Part shown: positions 43,465 through 52,113 of the stretch, in pieces | How positions within the stretch are numbered: the first letter of the stretch is position 1 | Layout of the letters: every line of letters starts with the position of its first letter | Origin: an uncultured Myxococcales bacterium | Lineage (GTDB): Bacteria > Myxococcota_A > Polyangia > Polyangiales > Polyangiaceae | Direction of reading: 5' to 3' | DNA: 64,000 nucleotides | Assembly (NCBI GenBank): GCA_937949945.1 | Contig: CALFEQ010000089.1 | Coordinates: forward strand, 1 to 64,000 | The notes under the pieces: model-generated | The model's input: only the letters and a program-made list of their open reading frames with translations | The model's database searches: none | Told to the model about the DNA's origin: nothing | Program-made: the position numbers and the translations under genes

Positions 43465-44409
43465 TCAACCGCGCAGCACGAGGGCCTTCGGCAGCACCTC
43501 GACCTCGAGGGGCAGGCCGCCCATCGGCTCGCCGTCCACGTCGAGGAGGAAGACGTCCTTCGCGTCGGCGTTCACGAGCTCGAGCCGCACCTTCTGGGCG
43601 CGGAGGTGCACCGTCCCCGGCTGGCGGATGTGTCCGCCGCTGTAGATGCTGCCCGACGTGAGCGCGAAGCCGATCTTCGACGTCGCGCCGAGCGCGACGA
43701 TCTCGAAGGTGCCGTCGTCGATCTCGGCCATCGGCGCGACCTTCATGCCGCCGCCGAAGTACCTGCCGTTGCAGATGGCGATCATGAACGAGCGGACGAG
43801 ATGCTCTTCCGTCTTGCCGTCGTTCGTGACGGTGCACCGGACCGTCCCGAGGCGTGCGGCGAGCAGCGCCTTGAGCGACGCCCCGAAGTACGCTGCCTTC
43901 CCGCCGAAGAGGCGCGACGCGTCCGCGACGTAGCGATCGACGAGGCCGCCCATCCCCGCGGAGAGGATGTTCACGAAGTAGTGCCCGGACCTGCCGCCGC
44001 CGGTGAACTTCCCGACGTCGAGCGCGCGCTCTCTTCCGCTCGCGATCGCCTCGACGTAGCGATCGAGCCGGTGCTCGATGCCGAGCGTCTTGCGGAGGTC
44101 TCCGCCCGTGCCCTGTCCGATGATCCCGAGCCGAACGTCGGCGGCCTTCGCCCCGTCGGCGCTCGAACGCGCCTGGAGCAGGCCGTTCACGACCTCGTGG
44201 ATCGTCCCGTCGCCGCCGACCGCGACGACGAGCGGGTGCCCCGCGATGGCGCCCTCGCGGGCGAGGTCGATCGCGTGCCCGGGTCGCTCGGTCATCGCGA
44301 CCTCGACGGGCCCGAGCGTGCGCTCGACGGTCGCGCGCAGCGCCGAGAACGTGCGTCCCGTCGCGCCGCCTCCGGAGCGCGGGTTGACGACGAGGAGCGG
44401 CCGGCTCAC
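43465..44409 (-). CDS. Diacylglycerol/lipid kinase family protein
   Basis: 314 residues from a GTG at 44409. The catalytic DAGK domain starts LLVVNPRSGGGATGRTF and contains the nucleotide-binding signature VAVGGDGTIHEVVNGLL and GTGGDLRKTLG (usually GTGND). A C-terminal beta-sandwich ends with VDGEPMGGLPLEVEVLP. The enzymes phosphorylate diacylglycerol or sphingosine-like lipids with ATP. The start overlaps the stop of the reductase gene by 4 nt (GTGA), so the two are translationally coupled. The convergent FGE gene ends 13 nt away. Confidence 0.88.
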   Translation of the reverse strand: MSRPLLVVNPRSGGGATGRTFSALRATVERTLGPVEVAMTERPGHAIDLAREGAIAGHPLVVAVGGDGTIHEVVNGLLQARSSADGAKAADVRLGIIGQGTGGDLRKTLGIEHRLDRYVEAIASGRERALDVGKFTGGGRSGHYFVNILSAGMGGLVDRYVADASRLFGGKAAYFGASLKALLAARLGTVRCTVTNDGKTEEHLVRSFMIAICNGRYFGGGMKVAPMAEIDDGTFEIVALGATSKIGFALTSGSIYSGGHIRQPGTVHLRAQKVRLELVNADAKDVFLLDVDGEPMGGLPLEVEVLPKALVLRG

Positions 44410-45494
44410 GCCTCGTCCTGCACGCTGATGACCCGCCGCCGGAGCGACGCGAGGAACGAGCCGCCCGCGGCGGGCCAGACGACGCCGCGCTCTTCGAGGT
44501 CGCGTACCGTGTCGACCAGCGTCTCGACCGGATCGCGCGGCGACCAGCCGAGCTCGTTCTCGGCGAGCGTCGCGTCGAGGTACCAGTAGAAGTGGGCCAT
44601 GTCGATGCTCACGGGATCGATCGCGGCCGGGATCCCGAAGCGCGTCGTCAGGCGCTCGAGCATCTCGGCGCCCGTGCGCGCGATGTCCCGCGCTTGTCGC
44701 GGCATCGGCACGACGGGGCCGCGTACGCCCGAGACCCTCTCGAGGCGGGCGAAGAACTCCTTGATGGTGAGGTTGCACGCTCCGATGAGGTAGCGGCGCC
44801 CTCCGATGCCGCGCTCCATCGCGAGGACCATCGCCTGCGCTGCGTCGCGCGCGTCCACGTACGAGAGGCCGCCGGGCGGGATCACGGGGATCTTCCGCTC
44901 GAGGAAGAGCCGGACGTCCTCGGTCGACGAGCCGTTCACGTCGCCCGGGCCGAGGAGCAGCGCGGGATTGACGCACACGACCTCGAGCGTGCCCGAGCCG
45001 TCCGCGAGCGGAGCGCCGTGGCGCTCGAGCGCGGCCTTCTCGGCGAAGAACTTGGAGCGGTAGTAGGGCCAACGGTTGATGAGCCCGATCGGCGCGACGT
45101 CGTCCTCCGTCGCGATGTGATCCGGATCGTCGCTGACCGCGATCGTCCCGCTCGTGGAGGCGACGACGACGCGACGTACCCCGCGCGCGATGCACGCGTC
45201 GAGCACGTTCTTCGTTCCCTCGACGTGGAGCTTGTAGAGCGCCTCGGCGTCTTCGGGTCTGCGCGACACCTTGCCGGCGCAGTGGAAGACGCCGTCGCAG
45301 GGGCCGAGCGCCTTCTCGATGCTCGCTCGATCGCGCACGTCGCCTTCGACGCGCGTGACCTCCGGCGGAAGCTCACCGGCGCGCCCCGTTCTCTCGTGGA
45401 CGAGCGCGACGACCTCGTGCCCCTTGTCGAGGAGCGCGCGGACGAGGTGGCGCCCGAGAAAGCCCGTTGCTCCAGTGACGAACCAGCGACTCAC
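44406..45494 (-). CDS. NAD(P)-dependent epimerase/dehydratase (extended SDR)
   Basis: 362 residues from a GTG at 45494; family similarity begins at SRWFVTGATGFLGRHLVRAL (TGATGFLG dinucleotide site). Catalytic YxxxK is YYRSKFFAEKAA. Other segments, VNPALLLGPGD and SYVDARDAAQAM, resemble dihydroflavonol-4-reductase-like and hydroxysteroid-type extended SDRs. The substrate is not clear. It is the upstream member of a two-gene unit with the lipid kinase (4-nt overlap), suggesting a common lipid or isoprenoid substrate class, but this is inference. The start lies 57 nt from the divergent metallopeptidase-like gene. Confidence 0.85.
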   Translation of the reverse strand: MSRWFVTGATGFLGRHLVRALLDKGHEVVALVHERTGRAGELPPEVTRVEGDVRDRASIEKALGPCDGVFHCAGKVSRRPEDAEALYKLHVEGTKNVLDACIARGVRRVVVASTSGTIAVSDDPDHIATEDDVAPIGLINRWPYYRSKFFAEKAALERHGAPLADGSGTLEVVCVNPALLLGPGDVNGSSTEDVRLFLERKIPVIPPGGLSYVDARDAAQAMVLAMERGIGGRRYLIGACNLTIKEFFARLERVSGVRGPVVPMPRQARDIARTGAEMLERLTTRFGIPAAIDPVSIDMAHFYWYLDATLAENELGWSPRDPVETLVDTVRDLEERGVVWPAAGGSFLASLRRRVISVQDEA

Positions 45495-45551
45495 GCGGCG
45501 ATTCGTAGTCTCGACCCCGTTCGCCAGCAAGGCTATCGTGGTCGGTGGGCG

Positions 45552-46112
45552 ATGCCGCGGCGCTTCTCCTATTACGAGCGGCTTTCGGCCAAGGACCGGG
45601 CCACCTATCGCCGGAGCGACGCGGTCACGCACATCCCGCTGCCCGACCCCGCCGCCCTGAGGCCGCTCGTGGCTCGCTTGGAGGAGGAGCTCGCCGGTGG
45701 GAAGCGAGCGCGCGTGGCCGCGGCGGTCACGGCGCTATCGGACGCGCTCCTCGCCCAGCTCGGCGTCCCGCCGGTGGACGTCCGCGTCCGTCAGGTGAGG
45801 CCGACGCTCGACGACGGCGAGCTCCACGGCCTCTACACCTATGCCCGGGACGGCAAGCCGCCGAAGCTCGAGGTCTGGATGCGCACGGCAGCCCGGGCGA
45901 AGGTCGTCCGCTTCCGGACCTTCCTCCGGACGCTGGTGCACGAGCTCGTCCACCACCTCGACATCATGCTCCTCGGGCTCGACGACAGCTTCCACACCGA
46001 AGGCTTCTTCCGTCGCGAGTCGAGCCTCGTCCGGCAGCTCCTCCCGCCTTCGCGACGAAGGACCGAGCCGAAGGGGGACGAACGCCGCGCGGAGCAGCTC
46101 ACGCTCTTCTGA
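45552..46112 (+). CDS. HExxH zinc metallopeptidase-like protein
   Basis: 186 residues from the ATG at 45552. A single clear motif is present at about residues 137-150: LVHELVHHLD, i.e. HExxH with a further D, followed by SFHTEGFFRRES as a possible third ligand region. The remainder is alpha/beta with few hydrophobic stretches and no signal peptide, so it is likely cytoplasmic. The family resembles small SprT-like or minimal gluzincin proteins, but I cannot place it. It converges with the glycosyltransferase gene (9 nt between stops). Confidence 0.65.
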   Translation: MPRRFSYYERLSAKDRATYRRSDAVTHIPLPDPAALRPLVARLEEELAGGKRARVAAAVTALSDALLAQLGVPPVDVRVRQVRPTLDDGELHGLYTYARDGKPPKLEVWMRTAARAKVVRFRTFLRTLVHELVHHLDIMLLGLDDSFHTEGFFRRESSLVRQLLPPSRRRTEPKGDERRAEQLTLF

Positions 46113-46121
46113 GCGGGAGGA

Positions 46122-47705
46122 TCAGGGCGACACTTCGACCTTCTTCCAGTCTCGCGTGAGCACCTCCTTCGATCTTGCGTGCGTGTACACGGCCGTGCGC
46201 GCGAGGAGGAACTCCTCCCGGATCGGGTAGCTCCGGTACTCGTCTTGGAACTTGCCCGATGCGAGGAAGCTCGCCACGACGTCGGTGGTCCGCGTGTCAC
46301 GGGTGAGCGACGCGACGAAGGAGTGGCTGCGGCAGGAGATGACGAGGTCGGGCTTCGTCGCGAGCGAGTAGGCGGGGTCGAGCTTGCCGTGACCGACCAT
46401 CGACCCGGGGAAGGGCGTGAGGCGCGCGACGTACTTGTCGTTCTTGCCGAGGACGTCGACGGCCTTCATCCGCGTGAAGTAAGGGACGATGCCGGCGGGG
46501 ATGACGGCGATGGTGCTGTCGGGCCGCGCGTTCTTCTTCAAGAGCATCGCGACCTGGAGCTGCTCGTGCGGATCGCCGTTCGTGTCGAGGACGACGAGCG
46601 TGCGCATCGGTCGCACGAGCGGGAACGACACCACGAACAGGACGACGCTCCACACGAGGGATCCCAGCTTGCCGTGGGCGACGGTCACGATCCCCGCCGT
46701 GGCGAACACGAACACGATCGGCATGACGTGCGCGAAGAAGCGGAAGTTGCCGAACATGTCGCCGCCCGTCGTGACGGCGTACGAGAGCGTGCCGACGACC
46801 ACGACGAACGGGGCGATGCCGCGCCGGTCGTTTCGCGCGATGGCGAGCGCGCTGCCGGCGGCGAGCGTCAGCGGCACCGCATAGCGGAGGAGGAAGTTGC
46901 GCGCGTACGTCGCTCCTCGCGCGTACCGGCCGTCGAGCAGGTAGACCTTGAGGAAGTACGTGTTCGGCAGCCACTCGCCGTAGTAGCTGCGCCGGAACGC
47001 GAGGTGCGCGCACGCGGGCACGAGGGCGAGCGCGAGCCAGAGCATCGTGCGCGCGCGCGACTTCGAGAGGAGGAGCGCCACGAGGGCGTCGGCGGCGAAG
47101 ATGTGGAGCCCGTCGCCGCGCGTGAGCGGGACGAGCGAGAGCGCGGCGAAGCCGATCGGCAGCCAGCGTTGCTCGAAGACGCAGACGAGGAAGACCAGCT
47201 CGAGGAAGGTCAGGAGCGACGTCTCGAAGCCCCAGACGGACCAGTGCAGCACATCGGCGCAGGTCACGAGGCACACGAGCAAGAGGGGCGTCGCGAGGAG
47301 CGAGCGCGGCGCGAACAGACGGAGCATCCGCACCGAGAGCCAGAGCGAGCTCGCGAGGAGCACGAAGCCGACCCCTTTGACGGCGAGCGAGATCGTGGGC
47401 TCCGGCACGCGCAGGAGGTGGACGCCCGCCATCACCATCGTCCAGAGGAAGTTCGTGTAGCCCTCGACGCGCTCTCCGGGGTTCCACACGAGGCCGTGCC
47501 CCTCGACGAGGTTCCTCGCGTAGCGCATCGAGATCATCATGTCGTCGTCGAGGACGAACCATCGTGTCCCGTCGATGACGCGGCTCGCGAGCAGTGCGTT
47601 CCGCCAGAACAGGAAGGCGAGGACGACGACGGCGAGCGCCAGCATCGTGCGGTCCCAGCGCCGAATCGGCGGGCTCGTCCAGCGGAGATGCGATCGGAAC
47701 GCCAT
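46122..47705 (-). CDS. GT-C glycosyltransferase, AftB-like
   Basis: 527 residues from the ATG at 47705. About ten transmembrane helices span residues 20-390, and a soluble C-terminal domain of about 120 residues follows. The first periplasmic loop has VLDDDMMISMRYARNLVEGH and then WNPGERVEGYTNFLW. This pattern (acidic DD, RYARN, NPGERVEGYTNFLW) closely recalls the polyprenyl-phosphate-sugar-dependent AftB-type arabinosyltransferases of actinobacteria. By inference it transfers a sugar from a lipid carrier to an outside acceptor such as a glycan or lipid. The acceptor and sugar are unknown. Confidence 0.78.
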   Translation of the reverse strand: MAFRSHLRWTSPPIRRWDRTMLALAVVVLAFLFWRNALLASRVIDGTRWFVLDDDMMISMRYARNLVEGHGLVWNPGERVEGYTNFLWTMVMAGVHLLRVPEPTISLAVKGVGFVLLASSLWLSVRMLRLFAPRSLLATPLLLVCLVTCADVLHWSVWGFETSLLTFLELVFLVCVFEQRWLPIGFAALSLVPLTRGDGLHIFAADALVALLLSKSRARTMLWLALALVPACAHLAFRRSYYGEWLPNTYFLKVYLLDGRYARGATYARNFLLRYAVPLTLAAGSALAIARNDRRGIAPFVVVVGTLSYAVTTGGDMFGNFRFFAHVMPIVFVFATAGIVTVAHGKLGSLVWSVVLFVVSFPLVRPMRTLVVLDTNGDPHEQLQVAMLLKKNARPDSTIAVIPAGIVPYFTRMKAVDVLGKNDKYVARLTPFPGSMVGHGKLDPAYSLATKPDLVISCRSHSFVASLTRDTRTTDVVASFLASGKFQDEYRSYPIREEFLLARTAVYTHARSKEVLTRDWKKVEVSP

Positions 47706-47840
47706 CGGAGGGCGGCATCCTACTACGCGCCGGGGCGTATTCCTTCGACGGCGATGTCGCCCAAGCTCCGCCAATTCCGGGCTGAAAAGTTCGTTCCCGC
47801 TCCGGCCGTTCGTAATGGTGGCGTTAGTCTGCGAACTACG

Positions 47841-48716
47841 ATGCGGGGTGCTTTCACTTTCTCGTTCGGGGGTCTCGTCGCGCTCGTCGCGACGTCTGCT
47901 GTCGTGAGCTGCTCCAGTCCGGAGCCCGTCGAGGAGGTGCCCGCGGCATCCAGCGAGATCAACGCGAAGGACGAGGGGATCGAGGTCGGGCCCTCGGGCG
48001 GGGGCGTGCGCGATCCGAGCGGCGTGCTCAGCGTCGTCGTCTTTCCGGGAGCGCTCGACGAGACCGTGCGGATCGCGATCGGTCGCGTGAGCGACGACGG
48101 CGCGCGGGGTACGCCTCGCTATCGCGTCACGATGTCTCCGCCGAGAGGTCTCGCCATCCCCGCGCACGTGATCTTCGATCTGGAAAAGTCGACCGGCTCG
48201 ACGTCGATCGATCCGACGGACCTTCGCCTCGCGATCAGCGACGATCCCGACGCCGCCCCCACGACGCCGCTCGCTGCGGCCCGTCGCGCGGACGTGTCAC
48301 CGCTCGAGATCGTGGGCAGCGCGAGCGTGCTCGACCGCACCTTCGGTCTCGTCGAGGCTGCCAAGATCGACTGCGGCGGGGAGACGTGCAGCACGTGCTG
48401 CCTCGACGAGGGGCAGCTCTCGTGCAACGCAACGTGCGGGAGCAAGCCAGCAGAGATCGTCGTCGAGTGCCTGCGGGACAGCGACTGCGGCTCCGGGTTG
48501 AAATGCTGCGCCCCGACCACTCAGCGCGGCGGAGGCGTCCTGCGCGTCGACGACAACCGCATCACGTGCAAGGCCGATTGCGGTGGAGAGAACCTGCACG
48601 TCTGCGACCTGAACGATCCCGATCGGTGCTCGACGTGCACGCCGGCGAAGGCGGGTTGCTCGCGCGGCTACTGCGGGGAGGGCGCCAAGACGCCCACGCA
48701 GCTCCTCTGCCCGTGA
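47841..48716 (+). CDS. Lipoprotein with ZU5-like and Cys-rich domains
   Basis: 291 residues from the ATG at 47841. The signal ends in the lipobox TSAVVSC. Residues about 50-155 are a beta-rich domain with GVRDPSGVLSVVVFPGAL and YRVTMSPPRGLAIPAHVIFD, similar to a ZU5-like fold (tentative). Residues about 180-291 hold some 20 Cys in pairs (CGGETCSTCCLDEG, CGSGLKCCAP, CSTCTPAKAGC). It is divergent from the glycosyltransferase gene with 135 bp between starts, and convergent with a phosphoesterase gene across an inverted repeat. Confidence 0.7.
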   Translation: MRGAFTFSFGGLVALVATSAVVSCSSPEPVEEVPAASSEINAKDEGIEVGPSGGGVRDPSGVLSVVVFPGALDETVRIAIGRVSDDGARGTPRYRVTMSPPRGLAIPAHVIFDLEKSTGSTSIDPTDLRLAISDDPDAAPTTPLAAARRADVSPLEIVGSASVLDRTFGLVEAAKIDCGGETCSTCCLDEGQLSCNATCGSKPAEIVVECLRDSDCGSGLKCCAPTTQRGGGVLRVDDNRITCKADCGGENLHVCDLNDPDRCSTCTPAKAGCSRGYCGEGAKTPTQLLCP

Positions 48717-48745
48717 CGCCGACGGGAGCGTCTCCGGACGTCACG
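48712..48745. terminator. Bidirectional terminator overlapping both stop codons
   Basis: CGTGACG (48712-48718) pairs with CGTCACG (48739-48745), and inner GACG/CGTC bases can extend it. It includes the stop codons of the convergent genes ending at 48716 and 48741. Confidence 0.55.
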
Positions 48746-49361
48746 GCAGCCACTGCTCGCCCGTCTCGCAGTCGACGTGCTTCATCGTCAGGCGTCCGTC
48801 TTTCACCTCCATGACGCCGAAGACGATCGGGAGGTGGAAGCGGCGAGGCCCGATCGACCCGGGGTTGAAGATGGTGAGGCCACGATCGCGACCGATGAAC
48901 GGGACGTGAGAGTGGCCGCAGACGACGACGGAGGCCCGCGCCGTCTGGGCCCGTCGCGCTGCGTCCGCGCGGAGCTTCGGGCCGTACACGGCGATGTGGA
49001 GAAGGAGCAGGCGCAATAGCTTCGCCGTCGGGTCGGGCGTGCCCGAGCCGGCGAGGAGATCGATCGCGAGCTCGTCGGGCAGCTCGTTCGCGTGCACGTC
49101 GATGTTGCCGCGCACGGCGAGCGTCGGCGCGATCTCCGAGAGCGCGTCGACGACGGAGAGGTCGCCGATGTCTCCCGCATGCAGGATCGCGTCGGGCTTC
49201 TCCGCTGCGATCCACGAAAGAGCTTTCGGGTGCGGCTCGCTGTGCGTGTCGGCCACGACCACGAGTCGGAGCGCGCCGTCCCGCAGAGACAGGGCCGCGC
49301 TCTTCGCGACGTGCTTCGGGCTTCGCTTCGAGGTCGCGCGCATCGCGCAGGGGCGTACCAC
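48741..49361 (-). CDS. YfcE-family metallophosphoesterase
   Basis: 206 residues from a GTG at 49361 (AGGGG upstream); an ATG at 49343 is an alternative. The calcineurin-like metal sites are complete: VVADTHSEPH, LHAGDIGD, VRGNID, GHSHVPF and NPGSIGPRR. The YfcE/MJ0936 group hydrolyses phosphodiesters in a Mn-dependent way; the physiological substrate is unknown. It is cytoplasmic (no signal). It lies 60 nt from the upstream lipoprotein gene in the same direction. Confidence 0.88.
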   Translation of the reverse strand: MVRPCAMRATSKRSPKHVAKSAALSLRDGALRLVVVADTHSEPHPKALSWIAAEKPDAILHAGDIGDLSVVDALSEIAPTLAVRGNIDVHANELPDELAIDLLAGSGTPDPTAKLLRLLLLHIAVYGPKLRADAARRAQTARASVVVCGHSHVPFIGRDRGLTIFNPGSIGPRRFHLPIVFGVMEVKDGRLTMKHVDCETGEQWLP

Positions 49362-49421
49362 GACCCCTGGCGACGCGCGACCCTCGAGGTTCGTCGGCCC
49401 TCGGGCGGTCGAGGTCCGACC

Positions 49422-49973
49422 TCAGATGTTCTCACGCCACAGGCCGATGCACGTGTACGAGTAGAGCTCGCCGTCCCGCTCGACGTCGACGAAGCCGAAC
49501 GAGCGATGGGGCGAGGGAGGGACCTCCTCTCCCGAGTACTCGGGCCCGGTCTCGAGCAGCGCTCGATCGATGCGGATCGAGGCGCCGACGAGGAGCTCGT
49601 CCTCCGGGCGGATCGGCTCCGCGGGCTCCAGCGTGCTCGCGCTGACGTGCTCGAACCGTTCGAACACGACCTGGTCGTCGGAGGCGTCGGCGCGCACCCC
49701 GACGAAGTTGGAGGTGTTCGCCGTCGACAGCATGCTCGTGCCGAAGAAGGTCCGCACGTGGAGCGAGTCCTCGCCGGTCACGTAATAGGCGCGGAAATCC
49801 ATGAGGCCCGGGACACGGCACGCCTCGTCGTCGCAGGTGCACTCGAACGCGATGTCCTGAGCCTGCGTCGATGCCTGCGAGCTCGAGTCGACCGGGTCGC
49901 CGGCAGACGTCGTACAACCGAAGCCGGCGAGGGCGAGCGGGAGGGTGAGAGCGAAGCGATGGAGATGGTTCAC
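49422..49973 (-). CDS. Lipoprotein of unknown function
   Basis: 183 residues from a GTG at 49973 with AGGAG 8 nt upstream. The signal peptide (FALTLPLALAGFGC) ends in a lipobox. A CTCDDEACRV segment suggests one disulfide, and the C-terminal half is beta-rich (FGFVDVERDGELYSYTCIGLW). No domain is recognised. The GTG start is favoured because it gives a proper signal peptide and has the best ribosome site. Confidence 0.65.
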   Translation of the reverse strand: MNHLHRFALTLPLALAGFGCTTSAGDPVDSSSQASTQAQDIAFECTCDDEACRVPGLMDFRAYYVTGEDSLHVRTFFGTSMLSTANTSNFVGVRADASDDQVVFERFEHVSASTLEPAEPIRPEDELLVGASIRIDRALLETGPEYSGEEVPPSPHRSFGFVDVERDGELYSYTCIGLWRENI

Positions 49974-50157
49974 GTTCGAGCTCCTGCCACTCCGCCGCGC
50001 GCCTCTACTGACACACGGTCCCCGGGCGTGCAAGGTCGATCGCCGGCGGGTTGTCGAGCTCGGACCGTGCTCGACGTCGCGCGAATTGCGCACGCGTGCG
50101 CAATCGGATCGCCCGCTCTGCTTGCGGTGACCGTCCGAGCGTACGACGGTCTGGGAG

Positions 50158-52107
50158 GTGTTCGACCTCACGTCCTTCTCGCTCGGCGACATGTATCGAT
50201 GTTCGGCGGCGCTCCGACGCGTCCGAGACATCGCTCGCGACGAAGACGACGCCGCGGAGCGCGTGGTCGATTACCTGTTCCAGGAGCTCGCGAGCTCCGA
50301 GACGCGCCAACGGCAGTGCGCGCTCGTCCGCATCTTCCGGACTCGGCCGTTCTCTTCCTCCGTCGCCGTTGGGCTCGGTCCGTCGAATGGGGTGCCTCTT
50401 CCGCCGTCCGCGCCGTGCCTCGTGCTCTGGGCTACGCGTGGAATCGAGCCGCAGTGGAACAGACCGGACGAATCGCGACGACACCGGCTGTTCCCGCTCG
50501 ACTCGAAGGGCGCCGGAGCGAGCTTCCCGATGGTCGCGGCCCTGCTCGAGCAACTCCGGCTCCCCGCCGGTCTCGTCTCGGGGAAGGAGCTCGGCCGAAC
50601 GGAGGTTTCGAGGCTGTTCGACGTCTTCCACGTCGAGGAGGCCGAGGGCTCGCCGCTCGTCCCCGACCAGGCGGGGTTCGTCGATCGCTACGGCGTTCGG
50701 TCGGCGCTCGGGTTCGGGGGCGTGCTGTCTCCGTCGAGCATCTTCGTCGTCGTGTTGTTCTCCACCGTGAGGATCCCGAAGGAGACGGCCGAGCTCTTCC
50801 GGACGCTCGCGCCCAGCGTCGGCGTCGGGCTCCTCCGCCATGAGCGCGGTGAGCACGCTCGATGGTGCACGCGGGCCTACGAGCAGATCGTCCACCATCA
50901 CGAGGCCATCGCGCTCGAGTGCCTCGCCGAGCGCCGGCGCGCCGACGATGAGCGCGATCGGCTCCTCGAGGAGGCTCGCGCGGCGAAGACGGAGGCGCAG
51001 CTCGCGAGTCGTGCGAAGGACGACTTCTTGGCGCTGCTCGGTCACGAGCTCCGCAATCCGCTGTCGCCGATCCTGACCGCTCTCGAGCTCATGAAGCTGC
51101 GCGGCGAGTCGTCGCGCGAGCTCCAAGTCATCGAGCGTCAGTCGGTGCACCTCGCCCGTCTCGTCGACGACCTGCTCGACGTCTCGCGGATTGCACGCGG
51201 CGAGATGGAGGTCCACCGCGAGCCGATCGAGCTCGATGTCGCCGTCGAGCAGGCGGTCCAGATGACACGGCCGGTGATCGAGCAGCGGAGCCAGCGGCTC
51301 GTGCTGTCGCGACCGCCCGAGGAGCTCTGGGTCGACGCGGACCTCGTCCGGTTGGCGCAGGTGTTCGCGAACCTGCTCGACAACGCGTCGAAGTACAGCC
51401 CGATCGGCTCGACCATCGACGTCCGCGTGGAGCACGAGGATTCGGTGGTGCGGCTTCGGGTCCGCGACGAAGGGAAGGGGATCCCGGAGACGATGCTGAC
51501 CCGCATCTTCGAGTCCTTCGTCCAGTATCGCGAACGAGGTCAGATCCGCGCCTCCTTCACCGGCCTCGGGCTGGGGCTGACGATCGTGCGCAGCCTCGTG
51601 GAGCTCCATGGCGGATCGGTGCGCGCGTACAGCGCGGGACCGGGCAAAGGCAGCGAGTTCGTCGTCGAGCTCCCGCTCTTGGCACGCGTCGCCACGAGCG
51701 CCGCTCTGGCGTCGCCGGAGACGGTGTGCGCGAGCGCTCCCCGCATCGGCAAGCGCATCCTCCTCGTCGACGACAACGAGGACGCCGCGTGCCTGCTCGC
51801 GGAGGCCTTGCGCGAGGGAGGCCACGACGTCCTCGTCGCGAACGACGGCCCGGCGGCCCTCGCGGTCGCGGAGAGCTTCAATCCGGACGTGGCGCTGCTC
51901 GACATCGGCCTGCCGGAGATGAACGGCTACGAGCTCGCCCGACGCCTGCGCCTGCTCCCGAAGCTCTCGAAGAACGTTCGCTTCGTCGCCGTCACCGGCT
52001 ACGGGCAGGACTCCGATCGCCGCCGTTCGGCGGACGCGGGCTTCGTGGCGCACCTCGTCAAGCCGATCACCCTCGACCGGCTGATGGAGATCGTCAGCGC
52101 CGCGTGA
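50158..52107 (+). CDS. Hybrid sensor histidine kinase with receiver domain
   Basis: 649 residues from a GTG at 50158, chosen because family similarity begins at FDLTSFSLGDM. Residues 1-255 form an N-terminal sensory region with no membrane helix (GAF-like, tentative). A dimerisation helix with FLALLGHELRNPLSP (His at about 296) is followed by an HATPase domain (LDNASKYSP, GLGLGLTIVRS). A receiver domain (about 530-645) ends the chain, with the phospho-acceptor in LLDIGLPEMNG (Asp at about 582) and the KP motif. It is likely cytoplasmic, passing phosphate from its own His to its own Asp and then to an unknown partner; no response regulator is adjacent. The converging megaenzyme gene ends 6 nt away. 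Confidence 0.92.
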   Translation: MFDLTSFSLGDMYRCSAALRRVRDIARDEDDAAERVVDYLFQELASSETRQRQCALVRIFRTRPFSSSVAVGLGPSNGVPLPPSAPCLVLWATRGIEPQWNRPDESRRHRLFPLDSKGAGASFPMVAALLEQLRLPAGLVSGKELGRTEVSRLFDVFHVEEAEGSPLVPDQAGFVDRYGVRSALGFGGVLSPSSIFVVVLFSTVRIPKETAELFRTLAPSVGVGLLRHERGEHARWCTRAYEQIVHHHEAIALECLAERRRADDERDRLLEEARAAKTEAQLASRAKDDFLALLGHELRNPLSPILTALELMKLRGESSRELQVIERQSVHLARLVDDLLDVSRIARGEMEVHREPIELDVAVEQAVQMTRPVIEQRSQRLVLSRPPEELWVDADLVRLAQVFANLLDNASKYSPIGSTIDVRVEHEDSVVRLRVRDEGKGIPETMLTRIFESFVQYRERGQIRASFTGLGLGLTIVRSLVELHGGSVRAYSAGPGKGSEFVVELPLLARVATSAALASPETVCASAPRIGKRILLVDDNEDAACLLAEALREGGHDVLVANDGPAALAVAESFNPDVALLDIGLPEMNGYELARRLRLLPKLSKNVRFVAVTGYGQDSDRRRSADAGFVAHLVKPITLDRLMEIVSAA

Positions 52108-52113
52108 GCGACC

